From the NCBI RefSeq assembly GCF_004359215.1, contig NW_027152031.1, positions 1,096,119 to 1,160,118 of the forward strand: a DNA stretch of 64,000 nucleotides. The letters are read 5' to 3'. Each line of letters starts with the position of its first letter. Within the stretch, counting starts at the first letter, position 1. The notes beneath the pieces were generated by a model that was not told where the DNA came from, made no database searches, and saw only the letters and a list, made by a program, of their open reading frames with translations. Made by a program: the position numbers and the translations under genes. The DNA is from Bremia lactucae. Taxonomy: Eukaryota; Oomycota; Peronosporomycetes; Peronosporales; Peronosporaceae. Shown here piece by piece: positions 33,128 through 44,751 of this stretch.

Positions 33128-35330
33128 TTTTTATCAAAGTCAGTAATAGCATTATCGGTATTACTGAGTTGGTCCACTTCAATGTTGATTAAATCAACAT
33201 TGGTATCTTTCGCATTGACCTTAGGGCGAATGCGTGTTTAGCAAGAGCTAGACAGTTCGTTGCTCGAGCGAGTCCCTCGACGTATCCGCGAAGTATCTCT
33301 TCGAGGATACGGTTTTTAAGCTCCGTCTGACCATCTCTTTCAGGATGATCAGAAGTTGACAATTGCAACTGTGTTCCAAGTGATTAGAACACCGTTTGCC
33401 AAAATTCCACTGTAAATTTGGGGTCTCGATCTGAGACCAGTTTACGAAAAAAGCCATTGAGCAAAATTATCGTGTCAACAAAAACACGACATAGATTCTG
33501 GTTGTGACCGACTTCGGGACTGCAGCAAGATGTGCCGTTTTGCTGAAACGATCAAAAATATCATTACTCTTGTAATCGTCTTCGGGAAACCGAAACGAAA
33601 TCCATAATTACAGACTGCTAACACTCTGCCAGAACAGGCAGAGGTTGTAACGGAGCATGGGATGGTCGCCAGCAATTGCTGTATAGCACAGTAAACCTTT
33701 GCGTGGTGTGCATCAATCTGTTGAGAGTCGATACAATTTCGACAACCCATTGAAGGATTATTAGGATGGATTTCTAAGTCAATCCATCAACCCTTTTAAG
33801 GGCCTTATCTTCTTGATAAGCTCTTCAAACGTCGTCAAGTAATGTTGGCGACGGAACGTTTATTGTTGCGACAGTGGCTTATGCTCACTGTTGATTTGCG
33901 CAGCCGGCTCAAAATCGGGCAAATCGGGCCGGCACGAAAGGGCATAAGCGACGACGTTAAGCCGTCCTAGTTTATACTTCACGAAGAAGTAATACTCCGC
34001 GAAGAAAGACAACCATCTCGCTATTCTTTGCGAGAGGTGTGGACTTTTTAAGGCCATGCGTAAAGACGCATGGTCCGTATATACGATGAATAGTCTATCT
34101 CCCAAGAGATAGACCCTTAACTTAGGCAGTGTGTATTTCATGGCAAGGAGTTCCTTGTCATGCACTGGATAGTTGCGTTCATCTGGTTGAAGCTGACGTG
34201 ATTGATAACAGACAACGCGTCTGCGCCTTCTGTGTCATACTGCATCAGCGCACAGGTGATTGCAAGATCGCTGGTGTCACTGACCACATGAAAAGGTCGG
34301 TCTTGGTCAGCAATTGCCAGGATTGGCAATTGCATCAAGCTTTGATTGATACCCTCAAAGGAACGCTGTTAATCAGTGTTCCATGACCACTTATTTTTTT
34401 CTTCAACAAAGAAGAAATATGTACTGTCATTTCGGCGTAATTGCGTGAGTCTTTGCGCAGGTACGCCGCTAAGCCGAGGAACTTTCTAAGCTCCTTTACA
34501 TCGACTGGCACAGGCCGATCGGTCATCGCCTAGATCTTTTCTGATCTGGGCGTACACCGTATTTACCCATAATACACTCAAGAAGTAGTATTTCGCTTGC
34601 AGCAAATATACACTTCTTGAGATTTGCATATACCTTGTGCTTACGTCTTAGTGTAAGAACCTTTCGGATGTGGGTACGATGTACTTCAACATTCAGCTTC
34701 CCGTTCATGGCTCTGGTATGAACGAAGACGTCATCAAAATAGCTCGGTTCAATTCCGCACCGATCGCAAAAGATTGGTTACGCATCTGTTAAATGTCGTA
34801 GGGTCATTACTAAGTCCCTGTGGCATAGCTAGCCACTCCCATAGCAATCCGCTTGGGATACTTTTTGCTGTGAGCGATAGATTCTGTTCACGCATAAGGA
34901 TCTGATAGAATCCATCCATCAGATCCATTGACGAAAAGATAGTACTCTTTAGCATGCAATCAATGATTACGTCTTTTCGTGGTATCGGCGTTTGAGCCGG
35001 TACTGTTGCAGCGCTCAATTACTTTATCGCATGCAGAATCTGCCATCCGACCAGTTTCTTTACGAACACAGAAGGTCGGAGAGTTAGTGGGGAGGTCGAC
35101 TCCCTCATATGGCCTGCTGCTAAACGACCAGCAAATAATTTGTCAATCGCTAATACTTGTTCACGAGGCAATGGCCACTGCTTCATCACACAGTATTTCG
35201 AATCTGGAATCAGGTCGATTTCGTGCCGAGTGCCTTTACCTTAGGCAACTCGCACGGTACGGACTCAGGAAATATATCCTTGAATTCAATCGAATTGGAA
35301 GGACGTGCGTGGGCCGTTAAACGGACTACG
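33128..35330 (-). mobile_element. Element F: decayed minus-strand Gypsy pol
   Basis: Reading on the minus strand from 35330: RT start (PKVKALGTRHEIDLI-like, broken), then 35018-34749 (SAATVPAQTPIPRKDV, MDLMDGFYQILMRE, PQGLSNDPTTFNRC), 34708-34523 (LKKCIFAASEILLLECI), 34526-34335 and 34338-34138 (LAIADQDRPFHVVSDTSDL, RNase H), 34165-33860 (YTDHASLRMALKSPHLSQR), and a poorly preserved integrase to about 33,130. No LTR was seen at its 5' side. Confidence 0.75.
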
Positions 35331-35866
35331 AAAAATCCTTTAAAGAAATCAAAAGCGTTGAATAAAGTTAAAAAGAAATAAATGTCCTTCCTTTAAACAA
35401 TGCCCTTATCGAAAAGGCATTTGATTAAGAGTTTATAATACGACTCCAGAAAATTAACAAAATTGTTGTCTTATTGCGTCAATATTACCAAATTTGATAA
35501 TCTTCGAACTATTAAGTAAAATTTAATATAGATAAAAATTTCTTATTTCTTTATTTATTCCTCTCATAGGAAATAATATTTATGATTTCCCTTATAGGAA
35601 TAATACTTATGCTATAAGAATAAGCCATAAAAACTGTAGTAAAAGCCGTTTGTGAATTATCAGCGAAAGCCAAACTATCTGACACTGTGAAGCGGAAACA
35701 ATCATGTCGGCCACTTTAATGGATAAGAAGGCCATGTAAGTGGCTTGTGACCTTCCACACGCAAAAAGACAGATAGAGGTATATTGCAAGCAGCTTGATA
35801 CCTTGGAAGCAAAATGCAGGGGACAAATATGCCACCGCAAACGGTGAGTTAAAAGATCTTATGGCA

Positions 35867-35970
35867 TACACGTCCTCCGCGAGTCTTACGGACTTGACTC
35901 TGAGCTCATCAGAGCTTACCAAAGTTTAGAGCTCAGAGCGCAAGTCCGTAAGACTCGCGGAGGACGTGTA
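35867..35970. repeat. Long perfect inverted repeat (hairpin)
   Basis: Arms of 30 bp, 35867-35896 and 35941-35970, are exact reverse complements (TACACGTCCTCCGCGAGTCT... against ...AGACTCGCGGAGGACGTGTA). Inside, CTCTGAGCTC (35898-35907) pairs with GAGCTCAGAG (35929-35938), giving about 40 paired bases and a loop of about 21. Confidence 0.85.
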
Positions 35971-35995
35971 TATCTTAAGTGTGCTACGTCTTACA

Positions 35996-36073
35996 TGAAT
36001 GGCATATTGCTCCGGGTACAATTCAAAAGTCACCGCTAAATTGCATATTGTAATTGGATCAATATGCCATTCA
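35996..36073. repeat. Short inverted repeat, possible remnant of a small DNA transposon
   Basis: TGAATGGCATATTG (35996-36009) and CAATATGCCATTCA (36060-36073) are exact 14-bp inverted copies 50 bp apart. It lies 25 bp after the long hairpin. Confidence 0.6.
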
Positions 36074-36421
36074 GATAACACTCAGTGGGGAGTACCGGTG
36101 TAGCTTGGGCGCTGACAAAAGCCGTCAGCTGTTGACAAAAGAAGTCGTAGATCAACATGCTTGCATAAAAGCTTTCGTTGGTTATGAGAATGCTATCGTA
36201 TGCCAAAATATAGAGCTATGTCGGCATTGGTTGTTACATCGATGTCCTTAATGTGGCCCAAGACATAATTATTTAGATATATACTTTGAAGTGGGGAGGC
36301 AGGGGACCCTCCTGATAATTATTAATATTATGGCGGTCAATATGGCCAATAGTGAGAATTTTTGCAAACTTAAATCGTTGGGGGACACTCGAACGACAAT
36401 TTAGCGCGAACTCCAAGGACT

Positions 36422-38673
36422 ATGACATTGGTGCCGGAAGAGCAGCAAGATGCAACAGTTCAAGGCCGAGTCACGGGTATCATATACCCTCCACCGGATA
36501 TCCGCGCTGTGGTGGACAAGACGGCGCAGTTTGTGGCTAGCAATGGACGAGCCTTCGAGAACCGCATCGTTGGCGAGCGCATGTCGGCCAAATTTTCATT
36601 TTTGCGCGAATCCGACCCGTACCATATTTACTATGAGCATAAAGTGAGCGAACTCATTGCCAAAAAAGATGAGGTATCATCATTGGTAGAGTCACAGCAA
36701 CAGGAAAAGACACAGAACATTGTAAAGGCGGCAGAGACCTCAGGAGACGTGGTCGTGGAAAAGAAGGCGGTGCAGGATGTCACGGCTCAAGTAGCTAAAA
36801 AAATAAAGGAAAAAAAGCTAGAGCCACCGCGTGAAGAGAAATATATCATTAAGCATCCAACGCTTAGCGCACTGGACCAGGAGATCATGTATCTTACAGC
36901 GCAGTACACGGCGTTAAGTGGAAGCTCGTTTCTGTCAGGTCTTGCCACACGTGAGCAGCGAAATCCACAATTTGACTTTTTAAAGCCAACCCACCCTCTA
37001 TTCGCATATTTTACGGCGCTTGTAGAGAATTACACGCTCGTGATGTCCAAGCAGGAGGCGGAGATAAAGTGGTGTGTAACGATGTGCTGGTCGTTCGGTG
37101 TAACCTGTGGCCTCATCTTGATTGTTGCTGCTTTTGCAGGATTGAGGACGGAATGGAGCGTATGAAAGTGCTGGATCGATGTGTGCATCGAATAGAGTGG
37201 CAAAGAAGTATACAGGAGCGCAAAGACAAAGAGGTGGCTGAAAGCGATGCTGAGCGCCGTGCACTGGCGCAAATTGACTGGCACGACTTCGTGGTCGTGG
37301 AGACGATTAATTTCGAGAATGATGATGACTTGAACGCTTCTGCTACGTTCAATACAGATGAAGGAAAAGGTTCGGATGACGATATGGACATGGACGAAGA
37401 TGAGGAAGACGAGCCAAAGCCGCAGATAAAGGTTGTTGAAGACCATGTGCCACAAGTGACGGCAGCGACTACCCAGCAGCCGCTACTGAGCGTGGATGGC
37501 AAGACAATTTCGTCCGCAGAGGCGAATGAACATATGCGAATTCTATTAATGAACCCCAAGTGGCGCGAGGAAACTCAGCGTCACCTTGAAAAACAAAAAG
37601 AAAGCTCGTATGCAGCAGGATCGGCAATTGCAGACTCGCTCCGACGTTTTGCAACGAAGCGTGCCGATATTTTTGCGTCTTCAGCAGAAGAAGAAGCGCG
37701 TTTGTTGCAAGCGACTTCAGCGCCAAGTGTTGTTGAGCTCCAAGAGCGACAGGATCAGCAGAATCAGGAGATAGACTCGGACGAAGATGCCAATTTAGCG
37801 CCTTCTTCAGTAAGCTCACGTAATCTGCAAGCTCCAGGATTCAGTGGGTCTATGGCCCAGGAACAAACTCCTACAAGTATTCTACATCCTCACCAAACAC
37901 TAGGAATGCCGCCATACATGGTCTCCGGCCCAATGATGGGGGCTCCCGGAATGACGCATCCTGGCGTTGCCGCTCCAGGCATTGCCCCGATAGAAATGGG
38001 CGCGATGCCTCTCGGCATGGCTCCACCTGGAATGGGTATACCTGGCGTGAGCACTTCCGGTATAGGGCCTTTAGGTGTTGTTCCTTCGCAAATGCTTGCA
38101 TCAGGCGCTTTCCCGCCATTAATAGGCAGTGGCCCACCTGGTATTGGTGGTGGCCCTCCTGGCGTCTCTGGACCTCCTGGAGAAGATTTTGAGCCATCAG
38201 CAAAAAGGCACTGTTCAAGTGGATCGATGTTATTGCCTGAAAAAGAGTTCGCTTCTCGGCATCCGGTTTGTTTAATTGGTGATGCTTTCGGTAGATTGTG
38301 GGGTCATTCACGCTCGTGCTTGTATCGTTTGCTTAGGGAATGGTGCGATTAATTGTCAAAGTTCCGAATGAACCGGAAAATACACAATGGAAGCTTGAGG
38401 GTCAAACTTTGACCGTAGAAATAGACGTGAAAGACATCATGCGGACTCTGAAGCAGAAATTGATGGTAAGAATCACACGATTATCTTCCAACTTGCGTCC
38501 TACACTGCTTACCTGTATGCATGCAGGCTGAATTGCAGGGCATGCCGGTCAATAAGCAACAGCTCAAGTTCTCGATGGGATTTGTCAAGGATTCCCTCTC
38601 TTGTGCACACTACAACTTTATAAACGACACAGTGCTCGAGCTGACTGTTCGCCAGCGCGGTGGTAGACGGTAG
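36422..38673 (+). CDS. SF3A1: Splicing factor 3A subunit 1 (SF3A1/PRP21)
   Basis: Subunit of the U2 snRNP SF3a complex, needed for branch-site recognition in the nucleus. Four exons: 36422-37071, 37140-38265, 38337-38465, 38527-38673 (683 residues; human about 793). Introns are 61-71 bp and the frame closes across all junctions; the first donor could instead be at 37069. Two SURP modules: residues about 20-80 (YPPPDIRAVVDKTAQFVASN, then DPYHIYYEHKV) and about 150-203 (FLKPTHPLFAYFTALVENY). Then AQIDWHDFVVVETINF, a hallmark of SF3A1, a Gly/Pro/Met-rich stretch, and a C-terminal ubiquitin-like domain (VKVPNEPENTQWKLEG, FVKDSLSCAHYNFIND) ending in RQRGGRR. No breaks. Confidence 0.93.
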
Positions 38674-38985
38674 GGATATAATCCATCTGCAATAATTAGC
38701 TATTATTCTGTGCACGCTGCAGTACTCGTGATTATTACAAAACACAGTGGTGGCTTACAAGTAACCTTTACAGCCCTATTACTCGTGCCCCCAATCTTAA
38801 TATTTTATAAAATCCTTTTTTTAGAAGAGGCATTTGCTTTCGTTCTTCTGCCAATTAGGCATTGAGATACTCAAGTGTAGACGTTATGTAGCAGTGGTCA
38901 TACGACTTTGCTGCTCAAGCTTGATAAAGTTGTGATTGTGTCACAAAATATGTTAAAAAATACGTATCAGTCGATTGTTAAAGTG
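38674..38985. other. Intergenic gap SF3A1 - FDXR
   Basis: No feature seen other than the presumed 3' end of SF3A1 and the 5' leader of the reductase gene. Confidence 0.5.
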
Positions 38986-40491
38986 ATGCTTTTACGGCCG
39001 TTGCTGTTCCGAGCCCAGCGTCCTGTTAGCGCAAGCTTTGCGCGCAGATTCAGCGCCTCGGTTTTCGAGGTTCCCCGCCGGCATATCTGCGTCGTTGGAT
39101 CAGGTCCCGGGGGCTTTTACGCCACCAAGTACCTTTTAAAAGAGTACGCTGGTGCTCAGGTGGACATGCTGGAGGAGCTTCCTACGCCGTTCGGCCTTGT
39201 GCGTTCTGGTGTGGCACCTGACCATCCAGAAGTGAAACTTGTGATGAACGACTATACGAAGTTAGCTGCCGACAAGCGTTTCCGTTTCGTCGGCAACGTC
39301 CGTGTGGGCGAGGATGTGACGCTTTCCGAGCTAAAACGGCATTACCACGCGGTGGTTCTCGCCTATGGCGCCGCAGATGATTCCGTACTGGGTATTCCAG
39401 GTGAGAACCTGCGTGGAGTGATGTCAGCGCGCAGCTTTGTTTATTGGTACAACGGACATCCGGCCTTCCGCGACGTAAACATTGATCTGACTCAGACCGA
39501 AACGGTGGTCATTTTTGGCCAAGGAAATGTAGCCTTGGATTGTGCCCGTATCCTTACAAAGAACGTAGAGGAACTAGCAATTACGGACATTGCTACTCAC
39601 GCTGTAAAAGCTTTGCGTACTAGTAGAATTAAAAATGTGTATATAATAGGGCGACGTGGTAGTGCACAGGCAGCATTTACGATCAAGGAAGTTCGAGAGC
39701 TGACAAATTTGAATGGCGTTGCGTGCGTTGTGGACCCAAAAGATATTATTAATAGCATGACTGTTGCATCTAAGGTGGAACTTCAAGAGCATCGCGCTCG
39801 CAAGCGCATGAGCGAGTTGCTGGAAAAAGCTGCTGAGCGGTTTAATAGTGCCATCGAATCGAAGCGCACGGTGCAAATTAAGTTTTTAAGCGCACCAGTG
39901 AAAATTTTTGCAGACGAGAAAGACCCAACACGAGTAGGAGCTATTGTGACAGAAAAAAACAAGCTGACGGGCGAGCCAAACAATCAGTGCGCAGTTGGGA
40001 CTGGAGAGTTTGAAACAATACCATGTGGCCTCGTGCTGCGCAGCATTGGCTACAAGTCGTTACCAATCGAAACAAATATTCCTTTTGACAAAAGTCGCTC
40101 CGTCATAATGAACGATCAGGGACGCATTGTCACCAGAACCGGAGACGGGAATCAACAACCAGTGCTTGGTTTCTACTGCACTGGTTGGGTAAAGCGGGGT
40201 CCATCGGGTATTATTGGTACCAATACAATGGATGCCCGGGAAACGGTTCGCTGCATCGTTGATGACTTTGCGAGTGGGAACTACATTAAAAATATTGATG
40301 AAAGCATTTGTGGATTGGATGCTGTGGAAATTATCATCAAGAAACGTAAGCCGGACAAGCAGCTTGTTAGATGGGTAGGCTACGAGCGCATAAATGCCGA
40401 GGAAATTCGCCGAGGCAAACTTAAAGGAAAGCCTCGCGAGAAAATCACGTCCGTGGACGAAATGCTGGAGATTGCCAATCATGCCGGCTGA
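38986..40491 (+). CDS. FDXR: Mitochondrial adrenodoxin/ferredoxin-NADP(+) reductase
   Basis: 501 residues, no introns; human and yeast enzymes are about 490. It passes electrons from NADPH through FAD to mitochondrial ferredoxin, for Fe-S cluster and haem A synthesis. Residues 1-25 are Arg/Ser/Leu-rich without acids (RAQRPVSASFARRFSAS), a likely matrix signal. FAD site VVGSGPGGFYATKYL (residues 36-50), PTPFGLVRSGVAPDHPEVK (67-84), NADP site IFGQGNVALDCARIL (176-190), IGRRGSAQAAFTIKEVREL (221-239) and GWVKRGPSGIIGTN (400-413) are all intact. An in-frame ATG at 38950 would add 12 residues; 38986 gives the cleaner targeting signal and the usual length. Confidence 0.93.
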   Translation: MLLRPLLFRAQRPVSASFARRFSASVFEVPRRHICVVGSGPGGFYATKYLLKEYAGAQVDMLEELPTPFGLVRSGVAPDHPEVKLVMNDYTKLAADKRFRFVGNVRVGEDVTLSELKRHYHAVVLAYGAADDSVLGIPGENLRGVMSARSFVYWYNGHPAFRDVNIDLTQTETVVIFGQGNVALDCARILTKNVEELAITDIATHAVKALRTSRIKNVYIIGRRGSAQAAFTIKEVRELTNLNGVACVVDPKDIINSMTVASKVELQEHRARKRMSELLEKAAERFNSAIESKRTVQIKFLSAPVKIFADEKDPTRVGAIVTEKNKLTGEPNNQCAVGTGEFETIPCGLVLRSIGYKSLPIETNIPFDKSRSVIMNDQGRIVTRTGDGNQQPVLGFYCTGWVKRGPSGIIGTNTMDARETVRCIVDDFASGNYIKNIDESICGLDAVEIIIKKRKPDKQLVRWVGYERINAEEIRRGKLKGKPREKITSVDEMLEIANHAG

Positions 40492-41398
40492 TGCAATTAC
40501 TCATGACTTTTTTAACGACACCTTCCGTTAGCATTGTCGTGGCTGTAATGATTTCTTGCTACTCGTGCCTCTCTTGTAAATTTTGTAATCGAGAAGTCTC
40601 GATGAAAATGCTTCTAATAGAAAAACCTAGCAGTGTTGCAGACTTTAAGAAAAAAATCTTGCTTGAAATGCGTCTGGAATATTTAAAAACGGACGCGATT
40701 CGTTAAGTCGCCGTGGAACAGTGCCAGAATATGCTCAATCCCGAGATCTGCCATCCGCTTTTACAGCCACGTGAGCATATCAAGTACAAAAGCCAGTCCG
40801 CGAGGGTATACTTAGCTTTAAAGTTAACCGCTTTCGTTGTTGCGATTGATGTTGGGATTGAAGTTGCTATTAAAGATGGCCTGATCACTATTTTGCTTAG
40901 TTGAATGCAAATAAAGTATAGCACTACATTTTGCACAGAGTACATCAGTAAATAATGACACGATGTCATCTCAAATGATGGTTGCTCAAATAGCAACAAG
41001 TAAAGCTAAACTACAGCTCGATCTTATGAATTTTATTATACGGCAGAATTGGTCTAAAATACCGTGTTACAATACATAGGTAATGCATAGTTGAGCGCAA
41101 ACCACCTTGCTTTGTGTCGAAATCAACTCAGATTTATACGTTTGGCTGGTACTGAAAACATGTGTTTAATTGTTAGTGAATTACAATAAATCGTTAAGAC
41201 GTTCCATATCCTCGACAAGGCCGTTGTGGCAGCACTTTGATAAAATATTCGGCACGTGTCTAAACCCGCCGCGGTGCGTGAAAATTCGCCGTGTTCATCC
41301 GCTGAATCCAAAGTCAACAGCAATTTTTTTGACTCAGCGACCAGCCGCCGGCACGATTTGCTGGACGGCTCCGTGTGGGAGTCCCCGTGCCAGAGCGA
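40492..41398. other. Intergenic region FDXR - kinase
   Basis: About 0.9 kb. Two small open frames (40491-40706 and 40713-40904) follow the reductase without a break in spacing but show no family resemblance or codon pattern that would support them. Nothing else seen. Confidence 0.5.
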
Positions 41399-44300
41399 AT
41401 GGAGCGCCTCAAGCGTGGGCGTGTGGAAAGTGCCAGCTACGAACAGAAGCATCCAGACGATTGCGAACTAAGGGTGGATTATTCGATGCAGTCTTGCAGC
41501 TCGAATGTCGCTCATATGGTAGATAGCGCATCTATCTTACCACGAGCGGGGCGAGCGCCACATCATGCAGCGTTTCTGGGGCATAAAGACTCGCTGATTC
41601 GTCCAAAATCGGCGCCAAATCTTACTAAACAGGTGCGGAAGATACTAATTTGTTCATGGATAACATTTAAGACTGAACCGTAATATGAATGTATTAAGAC
41701 TGACGACAAAGTGATTTCCCGGATTTTTCCAGACATTTGTCCCCGCGAGCTGCGTATAGCCGAGATCAAATTATGGAATTGTCCTTGGATGGATAAAGGA
41801 TTCTTAGCGGCGACGTTCGATTCTGGACAAGTAGTGCGACAGCTTAATACAAGCGCTTTGCCACCGCAAGCTATGAAATTCTCGGCTCGTTACGATGACC
41901 CCGATGTTGTGTCGGGCTATGCTGAAGTACATTCGACTGTGGCCGAAAATGCTGCGAAGGATGCCGCATCGGAGGTGGACAAGGAAATATGCTCATTGAA
42001 AACGCAGCTATCGCTCGAAGAGAAGCTGCAGAGACCAGTATCACCGGCAGATACGACAGTAATAGTGGAATCGTCATTAGCTACACCTACTTCGTGCTCT
42101 TTGCAGTGGAAAGCTACTGACTTGACGAACAATACTATCGCAAATCGTGCTGGCAAGCGCCCTCTGTTACGGCTAAAGCTAGAAGACATGCCTACGCCTC
42201 AGCAAGCTGAGGAGCGTGCTCAGCGAGCTGCAACTCGACTCATTGCAAAGCGAGACGCCTTGGAGGCAGCAGCGATGGCAGCTGGTGCTGATTCCGAAAT
42301 TATCAACGCTACAGATGATCCTAGTGCTGCGCAACAGGCTATGATCAAGTTAAATTTCAGTTCAGACTCCGATTCAGATTTTCTTTCTCCAAGCGGTGCG
42401 GTTTGTGGCTTAAGAGAGTTGGGGCGTCATCAACTACTAATGTTTCTCTTAAATTATTCAGAACGCGAGCGCCATAGTGCAGGAAGTGCTTATTCTCCTA
42501 ACCATGGCATGTTTACAACAAAAAGCGTTGCAATATCCGAGGCTGGAATTTCATCTCCTGATGCTGCATGTCTACATCTGCAAGAGAATCTGGAGCGTGT
42601 TAACGAAATCGGGCGCGGGGCTTCTGGTGTGGTGCATAAGGCGATTCACATCCCAACACTCAAAGTCGTCGCTGTTAAGGTCAGTGTGGCAAATGTCGTA
42701 TCAGTGCTTTTGTAGGACTTAATGTATTGAATTTGAGGAAGGACGTTCCTGTTTACGGTAGAGGCCAGCGTCGGCAAATGGTTCGCGAGCTTCATGCACT
42801 TTATTCAAATCTTGTACCCATGGCAGATAATGAAAGCCCGAATTCTCAGCATCCTGCTCCTAATAGCAATTCTAGCAAACCAAATCCCAGGTATGTGCCG
42901 ACGTGTGATGTTAAAGTGTGGCCACAATGGACTCAGGAATTGATTGCTTGCCTTTATAGGCCAAGCCCCTACATTGTTTCATTTTACGATGCATTTGTTG
43001 ATCGCCCCAAGAATTCCATTTGTATGGTCATGGAATATATGAATACGGGCTCGCTACAGGACATTGTTTTACGCGGAGGTTGTCAAAATGAAAAAGTTAT
43101 AGCACGCTTAGCAAATGGTGTATTGCATGGCTTGGCCCATATTCACAACAAGCGCATGGTCCATCGAGATATTAAACCTCACAATCTGCTAACGAACCGA
43201 AAAGGGGATGTCAAGATTTCGGACTTTGGTTTGGCGCGTACGCTGAACGATAATTTTACATCAACCAAAACATTTGTAGGAACTCTTTTGTACATGGCCC
43301 CTGAACGAATAGGTGGAGGCGATTATTCCTATCCAGGTGCGCTTTTGTCTATTTATGCACTTTAAGAATTAATTTCTTAGGCTTATTTATCAAATTGTTT
43401 GCTGCAGCTGATATCTGGTCGTTTGGACTTGCCCTAACATCTGTTGCTTTGGGTCGATATCCACTTCCGACTCAGGACGGATTTTTTGGCTTGGTTGATT
43501 ACGTGAGTTTTTCAAACTTATAGATGCGTTTCTTACAAAAATCCTTACGTCGCTTGGCTTTCCGTTTAGGTCTCGAATGAGCACTGCCTTAAACTACCAA
43601 TCGAGTCATTTTCCGACGAATGCCGCTCATTTCTTGATCAGGTTTTTTGTTGATACAAATCAAATGGCTTTATGTTAAAATGAACTGACCTGTATTTAAT
43701 AGTGCCTGATAGTTAACCCTAACGAAAGACCGTCAGCAGAAACACTTTTGCAGCATCCTTTTTTAGACAAGTACACATCCGAACAGACTGTGGCTGAGGT
43801 GAGCCTTGTCATCTGTCTTTGTAAGCTGTATCTGTCGCGCTGATAATGCGTTTGCGCATCAAGTGGAAGTTATTTATCGATAAGATAAACCTTTGCGAAG
43901 AACGAAATACTGAATTAGAATCTTTGAGTGAAGCAGTCTATCGCCATATGTATGAACACTCGGTCAAAATTTCGCACTTGCCACAGGTACACCTAATTAA
44001 CGTGCTCTAGCTCTAAATGAGGACTCATGTGTTGACAATGTTTCCAGTCCGACTTTGGTGTATCGTTCGTGTCGCAAGCCACACCGACGTTCTCTCGGCG
44101 ACAGATTTCTCTTCAGCCAGTTCAAAAGAGGTATCAATGGCTTTATCTATCACTTTTCAATGATAACGTCATACTTCTCCGCATCTGGCGCTAACTTTAT
44201 AACAGCTTGCAGCTTGGTTTAGCCAACTACCTTCATGTACCAGTTCACGTCGTACATGAGAAATTTGAAGAGGTAAGCGAATGCTTACTCAGTTCAGTCT

Positions 44301-44586
44301 GATAATGGACGAAGTGAGAAGAAATTAGTGGTCATTTATCTTGAAATTTTGCGTACAGAAACGATGCTATTATAGTGACAAGCTACTCGAAGATTATTGC
44401 TACTCCCCTCAGAGCTGGACAGCATCACCTGGTATTTCACGACGTCAGCAGTTTGGCATAGAAACTGATAGTCCGCAACGCACACCCAGTGAAAAAGGTT
44501 CATTCTGGAGAAAGCTGCAGGATAGTATGGCCAAACTTGGCCAACGCAAACGCAGGAATGATCGACGCTCATCGGTAAATTTATAG
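41399..44586 (+). CDS. MAP-kinase-kinase-like protein kinase with long N-terminal region
   Basis: Eleven exons reconstructed: 41399-41632, 41699-42395, 42462-42679, 42742-43336, 43408-43502, 43570-43641, 43703-43798, 43864-43986, 44048-44130, 44206-44272, 44359-44586. They total 2508 bp (835 residues) and close in frame; introns are 61-86 bp. The kinase domain spans about residues 355-660: GRGASGVVHKA (Gly loop), Lys 383 in VVAVK, HRDIKPHNLL (Asp 526), DFGLA (Asp 544), and VGTLLYMAPERI, the activation segment form of MAPKKs. An insertion of about 45 Ser/Asn/Pro-rich residues sits between the catalytic Lys and helix C. The N-terminal 350 residues have no recognised domain; the tail of about 175 residues is Arg/Ser-rich at the end. 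Predicted to phosphorylate a MAP kinase; start codon is the first in-frame ATG and is the least certain part. Confidence 0.8.
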
Positions 44587-44751
44587 CATTTCAAGGAATT
44601 ACAACTGTTCAAACGCCACAACACACGCTTACTGCAAAATAAAAAAATGTATAAATAAGGAGAGGTGAACATAAGCTAGTAAATAGGCTCTCGAAATTCA
44701 GTTCCATCAAAGACGCACCTGATTCGCATCCGTAGGCTTGGGCTGTGCTCC

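Larger units (their letters stand above)
35331..36421. other. Non-coding stretch with repeats and hairpins upstream of SF3A1
   Basis: It holds the second copy of the AT-rich repeat (about 35,455-35,615), a long perfect inverted repeat (35867-35970) and a shorter one (35996-36073). No gene is supported. The last 100-200 bp should include the SF3A1 promoter. Confidence 0.55.

Noticed and set aside
40491..40904. Two short frames after the reductase gene
   Set aside because: No family resemblance, no splice or promoter context, and lengths expected by chance.
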